A DNA stretch of 64,000 nt from assembly GCF_025371035.1 (NCBI RefSeq), contig NZ_JANZXB010000002.1:248001-312000 (forward strand), given 5' to 3'. Within the stretch, counting starts at the first letter, position 1. The number at the start of each line of letters is the position of its first letter. This DNA is from Sphingomonas sp. LC-1. GTDB taxonomy: Bacteria > Pseudomonadota > Alphaproteobacteria > Sphingomonadales > Sphingomonadaceae. The translations under genes were made by a program, and so were the position numbers. Below, piece by piece: positions 52,401 to 60,466 of the stretch. Below the pieces are notes generated by a model. That model was given only the letters and a program-made list of their open reading frames with translations, was not told the DNA's origin and did no database searches.

Positions 52401-53959
52401 TGACGCTGATCTCGCCGCCGCCGCACCACGACATCTACTCGATCGAGGATCTTGCGCAGCTCATCTATGACTGCAAGCAGATCAACCCGCGTGCGCGCGT
52501 CTGCGTGAAGCTGGTCAGCTCGGCGGGCATCGGTACGGTCGCGGCGGGCGTGGCCAAGGCCCATGCCGACGTCATCCTGGTGTCGGGCCATGTCGGCGGC
52601 ACCGGCGCCAGCCCTCAGACCTCGATCAAGTATGCGGGCACGCCATGGGAAATGGGTCTGTCGGAGGTCAACCAGACGCTGACCCTCAACGGCCTGCGCG
52701 GGCGTATCCGCCTGCGTGCGGACGGCGGCCTCAAGACCGGGCGCGACATCGTGATCGCGGCGATCCTGGGTGCCGAGGAGTTCGGCATCGGCACGCTGAG
52801 CCTCGTCGCGATGGGCTGCATCATGGTGCGCCAGTGCCATAGCAACACCTGCCCGGTCGGTGTCTGCGTGCAGGACGAGCGGCTTCGCGCCAAGTTCACC
52901 GGCACGCCGGAAAAGGTCATCAACCTGATGACCTTCATCGCCGAGGAAGTCCGCGACATCCTGGCGCGCCTCGGCGTACGCTCGCTGGACGAGGTGATCG
53001 GGCGGACCGAGCTGCTGCGCCAGGTCAGCCGGGGTGCCGAGCATCTCGACGATCTCGACCTCAATCCCGTTCTGGCCAAGGTCGATGCGACCGATGCCGA
53101 GCGGCGGTTCAGCCTGTCGACCTTCCGCAACGAAGTGCCCGACAGCCTGGATGCGCAGATCATCAAGGACGCCTCGGCCGTCTTCTCGCGCGGCGAGAAG
53201 ATGCAGCTGACCTATTCGGTGCGCAACACGCACCGCGCGGTCGGCACCCGCCTGTCGTCGGAGATCACCCGCAAGTTCGGCATGAGCAAGCTGGCCGACG
53301 GGCATGTCACCGTGCGGCTGCGCGGCTCGGCAGGCCAGTCGCTGGGCGCGTTCCTTTGCAAGGGCGTGACGCTGGAAGTGTTCGGCGATGCCAATGACTA
53401 TGTCGGCAAGGGCCTGTCGGGCGGCACCATCATCGTGCGCCCGGCGGTCAGCTCGCCGCTGGCCAGCCAGAACAACACGATCATCGGCAACACCGTCCTC
53501 TACGGCGCGACGAACGGAAAGCTGTTCGCGGCGGGCCAGGCGGGCGAGCGTTTCGCGGTTCGCAACTCGGGCGCGACCGTGGTGGTCGAGGGCTGCGGCG
53601 CGAATGGCTGCGAATATATGACCGGCGGCGTCGCGGTGGTGCTGGGTCAGGTCGGCGCGAATTTCGGCGCGGGCATGACCGGCGGCATGGCGTTCATCTA
53701 CGACGCCGAGGACCGCTTCGCCCGCCGCGCCAACCCCGAGAATATCGTGTGGCAGCGCCTGGCCTCCGCCCATTGGGAAGGCGTGCTGCGCGACCTGATC
53801 GAACAGCATGCCGCCGCGACCGACAGCAAATGGTCCAAGGGTCTGCTGGAGGACTGGGACCGGGTCGCGGGTCATTTCTGGCAGGTCTGCCCGAAGGAAA
53901 TGCTGACCCGCCTGGCCCACCCGCTCGATGACAGCGTCGAGGCGGTCGCGGCGGAGTAA
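49445..53959 (+). CDS. gltB: Glutamate synthase large subunit
   Basis: GltB hydrolyses glutamine and transfers the ammonia to 2-oxoglutarate. The 1504-residue protein has the class II glutaminase domain with catalytic Cys23 in EGDACGVGMVA, after a 22-residue propeptide; the central domain; the FMN-binding barrel (EGGEDKLRY, AQGAKPGEGGQLPG, SGHVGGTGASPQTSIKYAG); the 3Fe-4S cysteines in GCIMVRQCHSNTCPVGVC near residue 1125; and the C-terminal beta-helix with repeated G-x-x-G-x-x-x-G motifs (VGKGLSGGTIIVRP, GGVAVVLGQVGANFGAGMTG). Third gene of the gltD operon; a family A repeat follows. Confidence 0.96.
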   Translation: MTDQRQYLAEHGMYRPEFEGDACGVGMVAATDGQPSRRVVQSAIDALKAVWHRGAVDADGKTGDGAGLHVDLPHRFFDDAIAASGHKVLPNRLAVGMIFMPRTDLGAQETCRTIVESVIIEAGYTIYGWRQVPVDVSVIGMKAQATRPEIEQIMIAGPMPDEVDAAEFEKNLYLVRRRIEKRVIAAQISGFYICSLSCRSIIYKGLFLAESLSVFYPDLQDHRFESRVAIFHQRYSTNTFPQWWLAQPFRCLAHNGEINTIRGNKNWMLSHEIRMASIAFGDNSEDIKPVIPAGASDTAALDAVFEAICRSGRDAPTAKLMLVPEAWQKDLDAPKAHADMYQYLASVMEPWDGPAALAMTDGRWAVAGMDRNALRPLRYTLTADGLLIVGSESGMVVVPEATVTAKGRLGPGQMIAVDLAEGKLYDDRAIKDQISGEQDYAAMIGEFLTMDQLPAPSEEEALVRMPRAEMLRRQVAAGQTMEDMELILSPMAEGGKEAIGSMGDDTPLAVISDKPRLISQFFRQNFSQVTNPPIDSLRERYVMSLKTRFGNLANILDTEDRRERVLVLPSPVLTGADWHRLKTHFGRSAAEIDCTFEADGGPDRLRAAIQRIRNQAEQAVREGRSELFLTDEHVSEDRVAIAGVLAAAAVHTHLVRRGLRSYASINVRSAECLDTHYYAVLIGVGATTVNAYLAEAAIVDRHGRGLFGDMTIDRCLANHRTAIEDGLLKIMAKMGIAVISSYRGGYNFEAVGLSRALVNDLFPGMPAKISGEGYNSLHYSAMVRHEAAWDQHVATLPIGGFYRQRDGGETHAYSAQLMHLLQTAVATDSYSTYLQFARGVGDLPPVYLRDLLQFNFPNEGVPVDQVEAITEIRKRFVTPGMSLGALSPEAHETLAIAMNRIGAKAVSGEGGEDKLRYQPYDNGDNANSTIKQIASGRFGVTAEYLNACDEIEIKVAQGAKPGEGGQLPGFKVTEFIAKLRHATPGVTLISPPPHHDIYSIEDLAQLIYDCKQINPRARVCVKLVSSAGIGTVAAGVAKAHADVILVSGHVGGTGASPQTSIKYAGTPWEMGLSEVNQTLTLNGLRGRIRLRADGGLKTGRDIVIAAILGAEEFGIGTLSLVAMGCIMVRQCHSNTCPVGVCVQDERLRAKFTGTPEKVINLMTFIAEEVRDILARLGVRSLDEVIGRTELLRQVSRGAEHLDDLDLNPVLAKVDATDAERRFSLSTFRNEVPDSLDAQIIKDASAVFSRGEKMQLTYSVRNTHRAVGTRLSSEITRKFGMSKLADGHVTVRLRGSAGQSLGAFLCKGVTLEVFGDANDYVGKGLSGGTIIVRPAVSSPLASQNNTIIGNTVLYGATNGKLFAAGQAGERFAVRNSGATVVVEGCGANGCEYMTGGVAVVLGQVGANFGAGMTGGMAFIYDAEDRFARRANPENIVWQRLASAHWEGVLRDLIEQHAAATDSKWSKGLLEDWDRVAGHFWQVCPKEMLTRLAHPLDDSVEAVAAE

Positions 53960-53971
53960 CGGGCTATATTC

Positions 53972-54091
53972 TTCCTCCCCCGTAAGGGGAGGGGGACCAT
54001 GCGCAGCATGGTGGAGGGGTGTCACCCTATCGAGAGCGCGACACCCCTCCGTCAGCCCTTAGGGCTGCCACCTCCCCTTGCAGGGGAGGGA
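53972..54091. repeat. Family A dispersed palindromic repeat, copy 6
   Basis: Starts TTCCTCCCCCGTAAGGGG and ends CCCCTTGCAGGGGAGGG. The left inner module is ACCATGCGCAGCATGGTGGA in place of CAGGCC; the right is CCGTCAGCCCTTAGGGCTG. The centre GTGTCACCCTATCGAGAG/GACACCCCTCC is conserved. It lies 13 bp after gltB in a 289 bp gap. Confidence 0.8.
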
Positions 54092-54103
54092 TAGCGACGC
54101 ACT

Positions 54104-54120
54104 CCGTTCAGGCTGAACGG
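54104..54120. repeat. Collapsed family B palindrome
   Basis: CCGTTCAG-G-CTGAACGG is a perfect 17 bp palindrome equal to the two tips of a family B element joined without the usual interior. It lies right after a family A copy. Confidence 0.6.
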
Positions 54121-54193
54121 GGCGGCGGGCTGCGGGGCAGGGCAAGAGCCTTTTCCATCCTGACATCCCCGTTATCCCGCCGACAGGGATCGC

Positions 54194-54219
54194 GGAACCG
54201 TTGCGTGATCGTGACGGTT
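54194..54219 (+). promoter_or_regulatory. EcfG-type promoter candidate
   Basis: GGAAC (54194-54198), a 17 bp spacer and GGTT (54216-54219) resemble the general stress sigma factor consensus GGAAC-N16/17-CGTT of alphaproteobacteria, with one mismatch in the -10. It is 30 bp before the start of the AI-2E family permease gene. Confidence 0.4.
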
Positions 54220-54248
54220 ACGCCGCGATGCATTTAGGGGAGGGCCAT

Positions 54249-55322
54249 ATGAACATCGACCGCCAGAGGATCGAGCGAGGGGGATTCATCCTCTTCCTCG
54301 CACTGATTACGATCGGCCTGATCGCGGTCATCTCGGGCTTTCTGCTCGCACTGCTCTGGGCAGGACTGGCGGCGATCCTGTTCCGGTCGCTGTTCCAATG
54401 GCTGCTGGAGAAGACCGGAGGACGGCGCAACCTGGCGGCGGGGTTGACCATGCTCATCATCACCTTCGCGGTGGTGGTGCCGACCCTGTTGATCGGCAGC
54501 ATGGTCGTGGATCAGGCATCGGGCGTCTATATGAAGATGCGCAGCGGCCAGATCGACTTCGCGCAATATTTCCAACAGGTCCGCGACGCCTTGCCCAACC
54601 GCCTCCGTCAGGCGATGGACAGTTCGGGCGTCGGGAGTTTCGAAGGGCTGCAATCGCGCATCTCGCGCACGCTCAGCAGCAGCGTCAGCCAGATTGCGAC
54701 CCAGGCGCTGTCGATCGGGCGCAACGCCTTCGCCTTCGCGCTGGCCTTTGGCGTCGGGCTGTATGTCGCCTTCTTCCTGATCCGCGACGGTGACCGGCTG
54801 GGCCCCGATTTCGTCCGCGCGCTCCCGCTCGATCATGGCGTGGCGAAGCGGCTGGTCGAAACCTTCGTCGCGGTCGTCCGCGCCACGATCAAGGGCTCGG
54901 TCATCGTCGGACTGGTGCAGGGTGGGCTGGGCGCGATCACCTTCTGGATCGTCGGACTGCCTGCCGCCCTTCTCTGGGGCCTGTTGATGGCGATCGCGGC
55001 GCTGCTGCCCGCGATCGGTCCGGCGATCATCTGGGGGCCGGTGGCGATCTATCTGCTGGCGACCGGTGCGATCTGGCAGGGGGCCGTGGTCGTTGCCTCG
55101 GGCGTGCTGGTCATCGGACTGGCCGACAATATCCTGCGTCCCATTTTGGTGGGGCGCGACACCGGTCTGCCCGACTGGATCGTGTTGCTGACCACCCTGG
55201 GCGGAATCGAGTTGCTGGGGCTGAGCGGCATCGTCGTCGGCCCGGTGGTCGCCGCGCTGTTCCTGGCGGGATGGCGGATCCTGAGCGAGGAACGCGGCGT
55301 GATCCCACCCGCCGGGACGTGA
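54249..55322 (+). CDS. AI-2E family transporter
   Basis: A 357-residue membrane protein of the AI-2E/UPF0118 family. Two N-terminal membrane helices (GGFILFLALITIGLIAVISG and the following ALLWAGLAAILF), a long cytoplasmic or periplasmic helical segment (about 95-160), and five or six C-terminal helices carry family segments FFLIRDGDRLG, GSVIVGLVQGGLGAITFWIVG, PAIGPAIIWGPVAIYLL and DNILRPILVGRDTGLPDWIVLL. Members have been linked to autoinducer export or to ion antiport; which applies here is unknown. The ATG at 54249 has AGGG upstream. A stress-type promoter may drive it. Confidence 0.88.
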   Translation: MNIDRQRIERGGFILFLALITIGLIAVISGFLLALLWAGLAAILFRSLFQWLLEKTGGRRNLAAGLTMLIITFAVVVPTLLIGSMVVDQASGVYMKMRSGQIDFAQYFQQVRDALPNRLRQAMDSSGVGSFEGLQSRISRTLSSSVSQIATQALSIGRNAFAFALAFGVGLYVAFFLIRDGDRLGPDFVRALPLDHGVAKRLVETFVAVVRATIKGSVIVGLVQGGLGAITFWIVGLPAALLWGLLMAIAALLPAIGPAIIWGPVAIYLLATGAIWQGAVVVASGVLVIGLADNILRPILVGRDTGLPDWIVLLTTLGGIELLGLSGIVVGPVVAALFLAGWRILSEERGVIPPAGT

Positions 55323-55395
55323 TGACCGGTTTGCGCCGCAGCAATCGCCTCCCTATGGTCCCGCGCCGAACGGGCAGGATCGATGGGGCGGGCGA

Positions 55396-55971
55396 ATGGG
55401 AATCCGGATGCGACCGATGGCCTTGGTGGCGATCGCCGGGCTGGCGCTGACCGGTTGCGACTCCCGCGACACCACGGTCGCCCGTGCGGCGGGGGCCAAT
55501 GGGGCATCGATCGAGTTGCCCGTCCCCGACCCGTCGCCTTCGGCCGACACGGCCTCTCCCACCCCGGCCGGGCCCGATACGCTGCCGGGCGAAGTCGCGG
55601 CCAATCCGGGGGCGAGCCTGTCGACCATCGGTTTCCCGCAAGGGGGCGACGCGCTGGATCGTGAGGCGCGCACAGCGCTCGACCGGGTTGCCGCCGATCC
55701 CAGGGTCAGGAGCGGCCGTATCGTGCTGCGCGGTCATTCGGACAGCGAAGGGGATGACGAGGCCAATCGCCGCATGTCGCGCAAACGGGCTGAGGCGGTG
55801 CGCGACTATCTGGCGGGCAAGGGTATCGCGCGCACTGCCATGACGGTCATCGCGCTGGGCGAGACGCGGCCCATCGCCCCCAATGCGCGCCCCGACGGCA
55901 GCGACGATAGCGCAGGCCGTGCGCGCAATCGCCGGGTGGAAATCGCGCTGGCGTCCGCCGATCGCCCATAG
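55396..55971 (+). CDS. OmpA-family lipoprotein
   Basis: A 191-residue envelope protein. Signal peptide with lipobox (VAIAGLALTGC) gives a lipid-anchored protein. A Pro/Ser-rich linker of about 60 residues leads to an OmpA-like peptidoglycan-binding domain (about 75-185) with RIVLRGHSDSEGDDEANRRM, SRKRAEAVRDYL and the closing RARNRRVEI. The fold binds diaminopimelate in peptidoglycan, so it probably tethers the outer membrane to the wall. ATG at 55396 or, four codons later, at 55408. Confidence 0.87.
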   Translation: MGIRMRPMALVAIAGLALTGCDSRDTTVARAAGANGASIELPVPDPSPSADTASPTPAGPDTLPGEVAANPGASLSTIGFPQGGDALDREARTALDRVAADPRVRSGRIVLRGHSDSEGDDEANRRMSRKRAEAVRDYLAGKGIARTAMTVIALGETRPIAPNARPDGSDDSAGRARNRRVEIALASADRP

Positions 55972-56075
55972 TCTTCAGCTCGGATGGGCATGCGGACAGT
56001 TATCCCATGCCCCCGTCGGACCTGCGGCGCGGCGATCTGATCGAATGCCGATCCGTCCCCGGCCCGTAGCACCCG

Positions 56076-56342
56076 TTACCGGGGCCGGTTGCGTTCGTTG
56101 GTGCTGGTCATGTTGAGGGCGCGGCGGAATTCCCCCACGCCCTGCTGATTGACGCCGTCGAACTCACGCCATTGCGCCTCGGTATTGCACATGCGCGTGG
56201 GCAGGAAAGAGCCCGTCGGCATCAGCCGGCGACACGTCTTCTTTTCCTTGGGCTGGGGAGGGGTTTCGGTCGATTGTGCGCCCGCCGGCACGGCAGACAG
56301 GATGATGGCGGTCATAGCGACCGCTGCCCAATGACGCTTCAT
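56076..56342 (-). CDS. Small exported protein with a C-R/TGS/C motif
   Basis: An 88-residue protein with signal peptide MKRHWAAVAMTAIILSAVPAGAQ. The mature part contains KKTCRRLMPTGSFLPTRMCN followed by TEAQWREFD. This pattern (Cys-Arg, Thr-Gly-Ser, Arg-x-Cys, then Trp) recurs in short exported proteins of sphingomonads; no function is known. The two Cys could form a disulphide. It follows threonine aldolase on the same strand after 97 bp. Confidence 0.72.
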   Translation of the reverse strand: MKRHWAAVAMTAIILSAVPAGAQSTETPPQPKEKKTCRRLMPTGSFLPTRMCNTEAQWREFDGVNQQGVGEFRRALNMTSTNERNRPR

Positions 56343-56439
56343 TCCGATGTTCCTCCCTCAACGATCGGGATAATGCGACAGTATTTCAGACTTATCAAGC
56401 ATTTGACCGGGCGACGCGCGCCGCCCGGCCGGATCCGCG

Positions 56440-57492
56440 TCACGCCGCCTGCAACGTCTCCATCGCCACGGCGGCAATATCGTCGGCGAGCTCGTCGACC
56501 CGCGCCGGGTCGGCGTCCCAGGCGAACATGAAGCGCGCACCGCCGCCGATGAACGTATAGAATCGCCAGCCTCGCGCCCGCAATGCGTCCAGAATGGCGG
56601 GCGACGCGCTGAGGAACACCGCATTCGCCTCGACCGGGAACATCGGGGCGATGCCGGGCAGCCCGGCGACCCGCGTGGCCAGCCGCTGCGCACAGCCATT
56701 GGCATGCGCGGCGTTGGACAGCCACGCCCCGCTTTCCAGCATCCCGATCCACGGGGCGGCCAGATAGCGCATCTTGGACGCCAGCTGTCCGGCCTGTTTG
56801 CAGCGATAATCGAAATCCTCCGCCAGCGCGGGGTCGAAGAACAGGATCGCCTCACCGACGGCCATGCCGTTCTTGGTGCCGCCGAAGCACAGCACGTCGA
56901 CTCCGGCTCGCCACGTCATATCGGCGGCCGAGCAACCCAGCGCGGCGCAGGCATTGGCGAAGCGTGCCCCGTCCATATGCAGCCGCAGCCCCAGTTCGCG
57001 GCATGTCGCCGACAGGGCGTGGATTTCGGCCAGCGTATAGACCTGTCCGGTCTCGGTCGGCTGGGTGATGGTCACGGCGCGCGGCTTGGGGAAATGGATG
57101 TCCGACCGGCCGGTGGCCAGCGCGCGCACGGCCTCCGGGGTCAGCTTGCCGTCCTCGGTCTGCGCGACCAGCAGCTTGGAGCCGTTCGAGAAGAATTCGG
57201 GCGCGCCGCACTCGTCGGTCTCGACATGCGCGGAGGCCGAGCAGATGACGCTGTGATAGCTTTGGCAGAGCGCGGCCAGCGCCAGCGAATTGGCCGCCGT
57301 GCCGTTGAAGGCAAAGAACACCTCGCACTGGGTCTCGAACAGCGTGCGAAAGGCGTCGGCGGCGCGGTCGGTATAGGGGTCCTCGCCATAAGCGGGGACA
57401 TAGCCGCGATTGGCCTCGTCCATCGCGGCCCAGGCTTCGGGACAGATGCCCGCGTAATTGTCGCTCGCAAATTGCTGGGGGGCCACGGTCAT
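56440..57492 (-). CDS. ltaE: L-threonine aldolase
   Basis: A 350-residue PLP enzyme of the beta-eliminating lyase/threonine aldolase family, cleaving L-threonine (and allo-threonine) to glycine and acetaldehyde. Recognisable parts are FASDNYAGICPEAW at the start, FNGTAANSLAL, SASAHVETDECGAPEFFSNG, the substrate Arg/Asp segment LRLHMDGARFANA and the PLP lysine in DVLCFGGTKNGMAVGE. The ATG at 57492 follows GAAGGA; the frame is open for 26 codons more. The gene has a 5' leader region with three strong adjacent hairpins, pointing to post-transcriptional control. Confidence 0.92.
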   Translation of the reverse strand: MTVAPQQFASDNYAGICPEAWAAMDEANRGYVPAYGEDPYTDRAADAFRTLFETQCEVFFAFNGTAANSLALAALCQSYHSVICSASAHVETDECGAPEFFSNGSKLLVAQTEDGKLTPEAVRALATGRSDIHFPKPRAVTITQPTETGQVYTLAEIHALSATCRELGLRLHMDGARFANACAALGCSAADMTWRAGVDVLCFGGTKNGMAVGEAILFFDPALAEDFDYRCKQAGQLASKMRYLAAPWIGMLESGAWLSNAAHANGCAQRLATRVAGLPGIAPMFPVEANAVFLSASPAILDALRARGWRFYTFIGGGARFMFAWDADPARVDELADDIAAVAMETLQAA

Positions 57493-57573
57493 TGCATATC
57501 CTTCGTCCGGTCTGGCGAGGCGGATGAAGGAGAAGGTGGCTGATCGTCCCGTTGTTGCCGGTCTGGCCACATC

Positions 57574-57669
57574 CCCCTCCGTGTCGGAGAGGCACCACCT
57601 TGCCGGGAGGCAGGTTGGTGCCGGGCGACGGCCCGACTCTTGATGCTGAGGCCGCCCCTAGTCGCCCGG
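57574..57669 (-). ncRNA. Structured 5' leader of threonine aldolase, riboswitch candidate
   Basis: Read on the minus strand, three abutting helices occur: (1) CCGGGCGAC (57669-57661) with GTCGCCCGG (57629-57621), 9 bp, enclosing 31 bases; (2) a 32-base hairpin (57622-57591), 7 bp GGCACCA/TGGTGCC, then 2 bp and 4 bp separated by single bulges, with a TCCC loop; (3) CCTCTCCG/CGGAGGGG, 8 bp with one G-U and an ACA loop (57592-57574). No T-run follows; ltaE starts about 80 bases downstream. The order and strength of helices suggest a conserved leader RNA. I could not match it to a named riboswitch. Confidence 0.5.
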
Positions 57670-57773
57670 CCGGGAGGAATCAAGCATTACCATAGGGGTG
57701 CCCGTTACAGAAACATGCGCGTCGTGCCGCAAAGCATTGCGTCTCGCGCCCGAAAGTTGGAAGCGTAAACGTT

Positions 57774-58841
57774 ATGAGCATCAGGACTTCGCGCCGCGGC
57801 AGCAGCGCTCCCACGATCAGCGACGTCGCCCGCGCCGCCGGTGTTTCGTTGATGACCGTCTCCCGCGTGATCAACAACGAGGCCAATGTCCGCCCCGCCA
57901 CCCGTGAAAAGGTGGAGGCGGCGATCGCCCAGCTGAACTATGCCCCCAATCCTGCCGCGCGCAGCCTGGCGGGGGCGGCGCAGATCCGCATCGGCATGCT
58001 CTACAGCAACCCCAGCCAGGGTTTCCTCAGCGAATTCCTGCTCGGCACGCTGGACCAGGCGTCGCGGCTGGACGTGCAGATGGTGGTCGAGAAGTGCGAG
58101 ATCGGCGATCACGAGGTGGAGGTGGCGCGCCACCTGATCGCCGGCGGGATTGACGGCGTCATCCTTCCCCCGCCGCTGTGCGAGGCGGAGGCGGTGCTGA
58201 CGCTGCTGCGCGAGGCGGGGGTCCCCTCGGTGGTGGTGGCGACCGGCCGCGCGCCCGAGGACATGCCCGACACCACCATGGCGGTGCAGATCGACGACCG
58301 GGCGGCGGCGGAGGAGATGACCCGGCACGTCATGACGCTGGGCCATCGCCGGATCGGTTTCATCTGCGGCAACCCCAATCTGACCGCCAGTGCGCGGCGA
58401 TATGAAGGATTCCGTGCCGCGCTGGAGGCGGTAGGCGTGCCGTTCGACGAGGATCTGGTCGTACCGGGTCTGTATACCTATCGCTCCGGGCTGGACGCCG
58501 CCGAACGGCTGCTCGACCTGCCCGAGCCGCCGACCGCGATCATCGCCTCCAATGACGACATGGCGGCGGCCAGCGTCGCGGTGGCGCATCGGCGCGGGCT
58601 GGACGTGCCCAGCGACCTGACGGTCTGCGGGTTCGACGATACCACCCTGTCGACGACGATCTGGCCCGAACTGACCACGATTCACCAGCCGATCGCCGAC
58701 ATGGCGCGCGCGGCGGTGGAGATGATGGCGACCGTCATCCGCCAGAAGAATCTCGACGCCGCCCCGCATCGGCGGCTCGATTACAGCCTGATCCGCCGCC
58801 AGTCGGATGCCGCGCCGCGCCGCCGCCCGCGCGAAATCTGA
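57774..58841 (+). CDS. LacI-family transcriptional regulator
   Basis: A 355-residue repressor of the LacI/GalR family. The helix-turn-helix and hinge helix are at the N-terminus (PTISDVARAAGVSLMTVSRV, LNYAPNPAARSLAG), followed by a sugar-binding periplasmic-like domain (GGIDGVILPPP, GHRRIGFICG, IIASNDDMAAASVAVAHRRG, CGFDDTTLSTTIWPELTTI). The effector is probably a sugar or derivative. It lies upstream of an MFS sugar porter on the same strand, with a GTTACC-ATT-GATAAC dyad between them. An AACGTT-centred motif (57763-57776) overlaps its own start codon. Confidence 0.92.
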   Translation: MSIRTSRRGSSAPTISDVARAAGVSLMTVSRVINNEANVRPATREKVEAAIAQLNYAPNPAARSLAGAAQIRIGMLYSNPSQGFLSEFLLGTLDQASRLDVQMVVEKCEIGDHEVEVARHLIAGGIDGVILPPPLCEAEAVLTLLREAGVPSVVVATGRAPEDMPDTTMAVQIDDRAAAEEMTRHVMTLGHRRIGFICGNPNLTASARRYEGFRAALEAVGVPFDEDLVVPGLYTYRSGLDAAERLLDLPEPPTAIIASNDDMAAASVAVAHRRGLDVPSDLTVCGFDDTTLSTTIWPELTTIHQPIADMARAAVEMMATVIRQKNLDAAPHRRLDYSLIRRQSDAAPRRRPREI

Positions 58842-58917
58842 TGCGGGGGCGCATTCCGTCGCAATCGGGGATGGGGCGCGAATCCACATGCTTGACGGCG
58901 CGGTGTTTTAAGATAGC

Positions 58918-58932
58918 GTTACCATTGATAAC
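58918..58932. promoter_or_regulatory. Operator-like dyad before the MFS porter
   Basis: GTTACC-ATT-GATAAC is a 15 bp dyad with one mismatch, AT-richer than its surroundings, about 80 bp before the porter start and close behind a TTGACG -35-like box (58892-58897). Sugar-type LacI repressors bind dyads of this kind. Assignment to the adjacent LacI gene is inferred. Confidence 0.4.
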
Positions 58933-59013
58933 CGGTGGCATATTGCGCCGGTGACAGGACATTGCCGTGCGGATAGGCGAAGACGCCATGCACGGATCAG
59001 GAGAGGGCCCGAG

Positions 59014-60438
59014 GTGACCGATACGACAAGGGGATTGGACGCTGGCAGCGTCAATCATGGTTTCATCACCGCGATCGTCGCCGTTGCGACCATCGGCGGT
59101 TTCATGTTCGGCTATGACTCAGGCGTCATCAATGGCACCCAGAAGGGGCTGGAGGCCGCATTCGACCTCGGCCGCCTGGGCGTGGGCGTCAATGTCGGCG
59201 CGATCCTGGTCGGATCGGCGATCGGCGCGTTCGGTGCGGGCCGCCTGGCGGACGCGATCGGTCGCCGCAACGTCATGATGCTGGCCGCCGCGCTGTTCCT
59301 GGTCAGCGCGCTGCTGGCCGGTGCGGCGGGCAGTTCGGCCGTCTTCATCTTCGCGCGCATCATCGGCGGCCTGGGCGTCGGCGCGGCCAGCGTCATCTCG
59401 CCCGTCTATATCTCCGAAGTCACCCCCGCCGCGATTCGCGGACGCCTGTCGAGCGTACAGCAGGTGATGATCATCACCGGCCTGACCGGCGCCTTCGTCG
59501 CGAACTTCGCGCTGGCGCGCTATGCCGGTGGTTCGACCGCCGAATTCTGGCTGGGCTATCCCGCCTGGCGCTGGATGTTCTGGCTTCAGGCGATCCCGGC
59601 GGCGGTCTATTTCGCGGCGCTGTCGATCATCCCGGAAAGCCCGCGCTTCCTGGTCGCCAAGGGCCGCGATGCCGAGGCACATACCGTGCTGACCCGCCTG
59701 TTCGGTGAGGCGGAGGCGACTCGCAAGGTCTCCGAAATCCGCGCGAGCCTGGCCGCTGATCACCACAAGCCCAAGCTGTCCGATCTGGTCGACAAGACCA
59801 CGGGCAAGATCCGCCCCATTTTGTGGGCCGGTATCGGCCTGGCCATCTTCCAGCAGCTGGTCGGCATCAACGTCGTCTTCTATTATGGTGCGACCCTGTG
59901 GGAAGCGGTCGGCTTTTCGGAAGACTATGCGCTTCAGACCAACATCCTGTCGGGTGTGCTGTCGATCGCGGCGTGTCTGTTCACCATCGCGACCGTCGAC
60001 AAGATCGGGCGCAAGCCGCTGCTGCTGATCGGTTCGGCGGGCATGGCGGTGACGCTGGCGATCGTCGCCTATGCCTTCTCGACCGCCGTCACCGGCGCGA
60101 ACGGCGGCGTGACCCTGCCCGGCAACAACGGCGTGATCGCGCTGGTCGCGGCGAACCTCTACGTCATCTTCTTCAACGCCAGCTGGGGCCCGGTCATGTG
60201 GGTCATGCTGGGTGAGATGTTCCCGAACCAGATTCGCGGCTCGGGCCTGGCGGTGTCGGGCTTCGCGCAGTGGATCGCCAATGCCGCCATCTCGGTCAGC
60301 TTCCCGGCGCTCGCCGTGTCGCCGGGGTTGAGCGTGACCTATTTCGGTTATGCCTTCTTTGCGGCGGCTTCGTTCTTCTTTGTCCGCGCGATGGTCAACG
60401 AAACGCGCGGTCGTGAGTTGGAGGACATGGCGGGCTGA
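59014..60438 (+). CDS. MFS sugar porter
   Basis: A 474-residue, 12-helix major facilitator of the sugar porter family (xylose/galactose/glucose:H+ symporter type). Signature motifs: GGFMFGYDSGVINGTQ in helix 1, GRLADAIGRRNVMM, ISPVYISEVTPAAIRGRL, PESPRFLVAKGRD after helix 6, QQLVGINVVFYYG in helix 7, VDKIGRKPLLLIG and the late NQIRGSGLAVSG. The GTG at 59014 follows CAGGAG; the frame is open 21 codons further. It is flanked by LacI and ROK regulators and a sugar dehydrogenase, defining a sugar utilisation locus. The substrate is unknown. Confidence 0.93.
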   Translation: MTDTTRGLDAGSVNHGFITAIVAVATIGGFMFGYDSGVINGTQKGLEAAFDLGRLGVGVNVGAILVGSAIGAFGAGRLADAIGRRNVMMLAAALFLVSALLAGAAGSSAVFIFARIIGGLGVGAASVISPVYISEVTPAAIRGRLSSVQQVMIITGLTGAFVANFALARYAGGSTAEFWLGYPAWRWMFWLQAIPAAVYFAALSIIPESPRFLVAKGRDAEAHTVLTRLFGEAEATRKVSEIRASLAADHHKPKLSDLVDKTTGKIRPILWAGIGLAIFQQLVGINVVFYYGATLWEAVGFSEDYALQTNILSGVLSIAACLFTIATVDKIGRKPLLLIGSAGMAVTLAIVAYAFSTAVTGANGGVTLPGNNGVIALVAANLYVIFFNASWGPVMWVMLGEMFPNQIRGSGLAVSGFAQWIANAAISVSFPALAVSPGLSVTYFGYAFFAAASFFFVRAMVNETRGRELEDMAG

Positions 60439-60466
60439 TAGCCCCGAACATGCGAGATACCCTTGA

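Noticed and set aside
51140-54025. 961-codon open frame antisense to gltB
   Set aside because: It is a composition shadow of gltB. It has no ribosome site and its product has no domain-like segment.
58892-58920. A full sigma-70 promoter for the MFS porter
   Set aside because: TTGACG is a fair -35, but the best -10 (TAAGAT at 58909) is only 11 bp away and correctly spaced hexamers match poorly.
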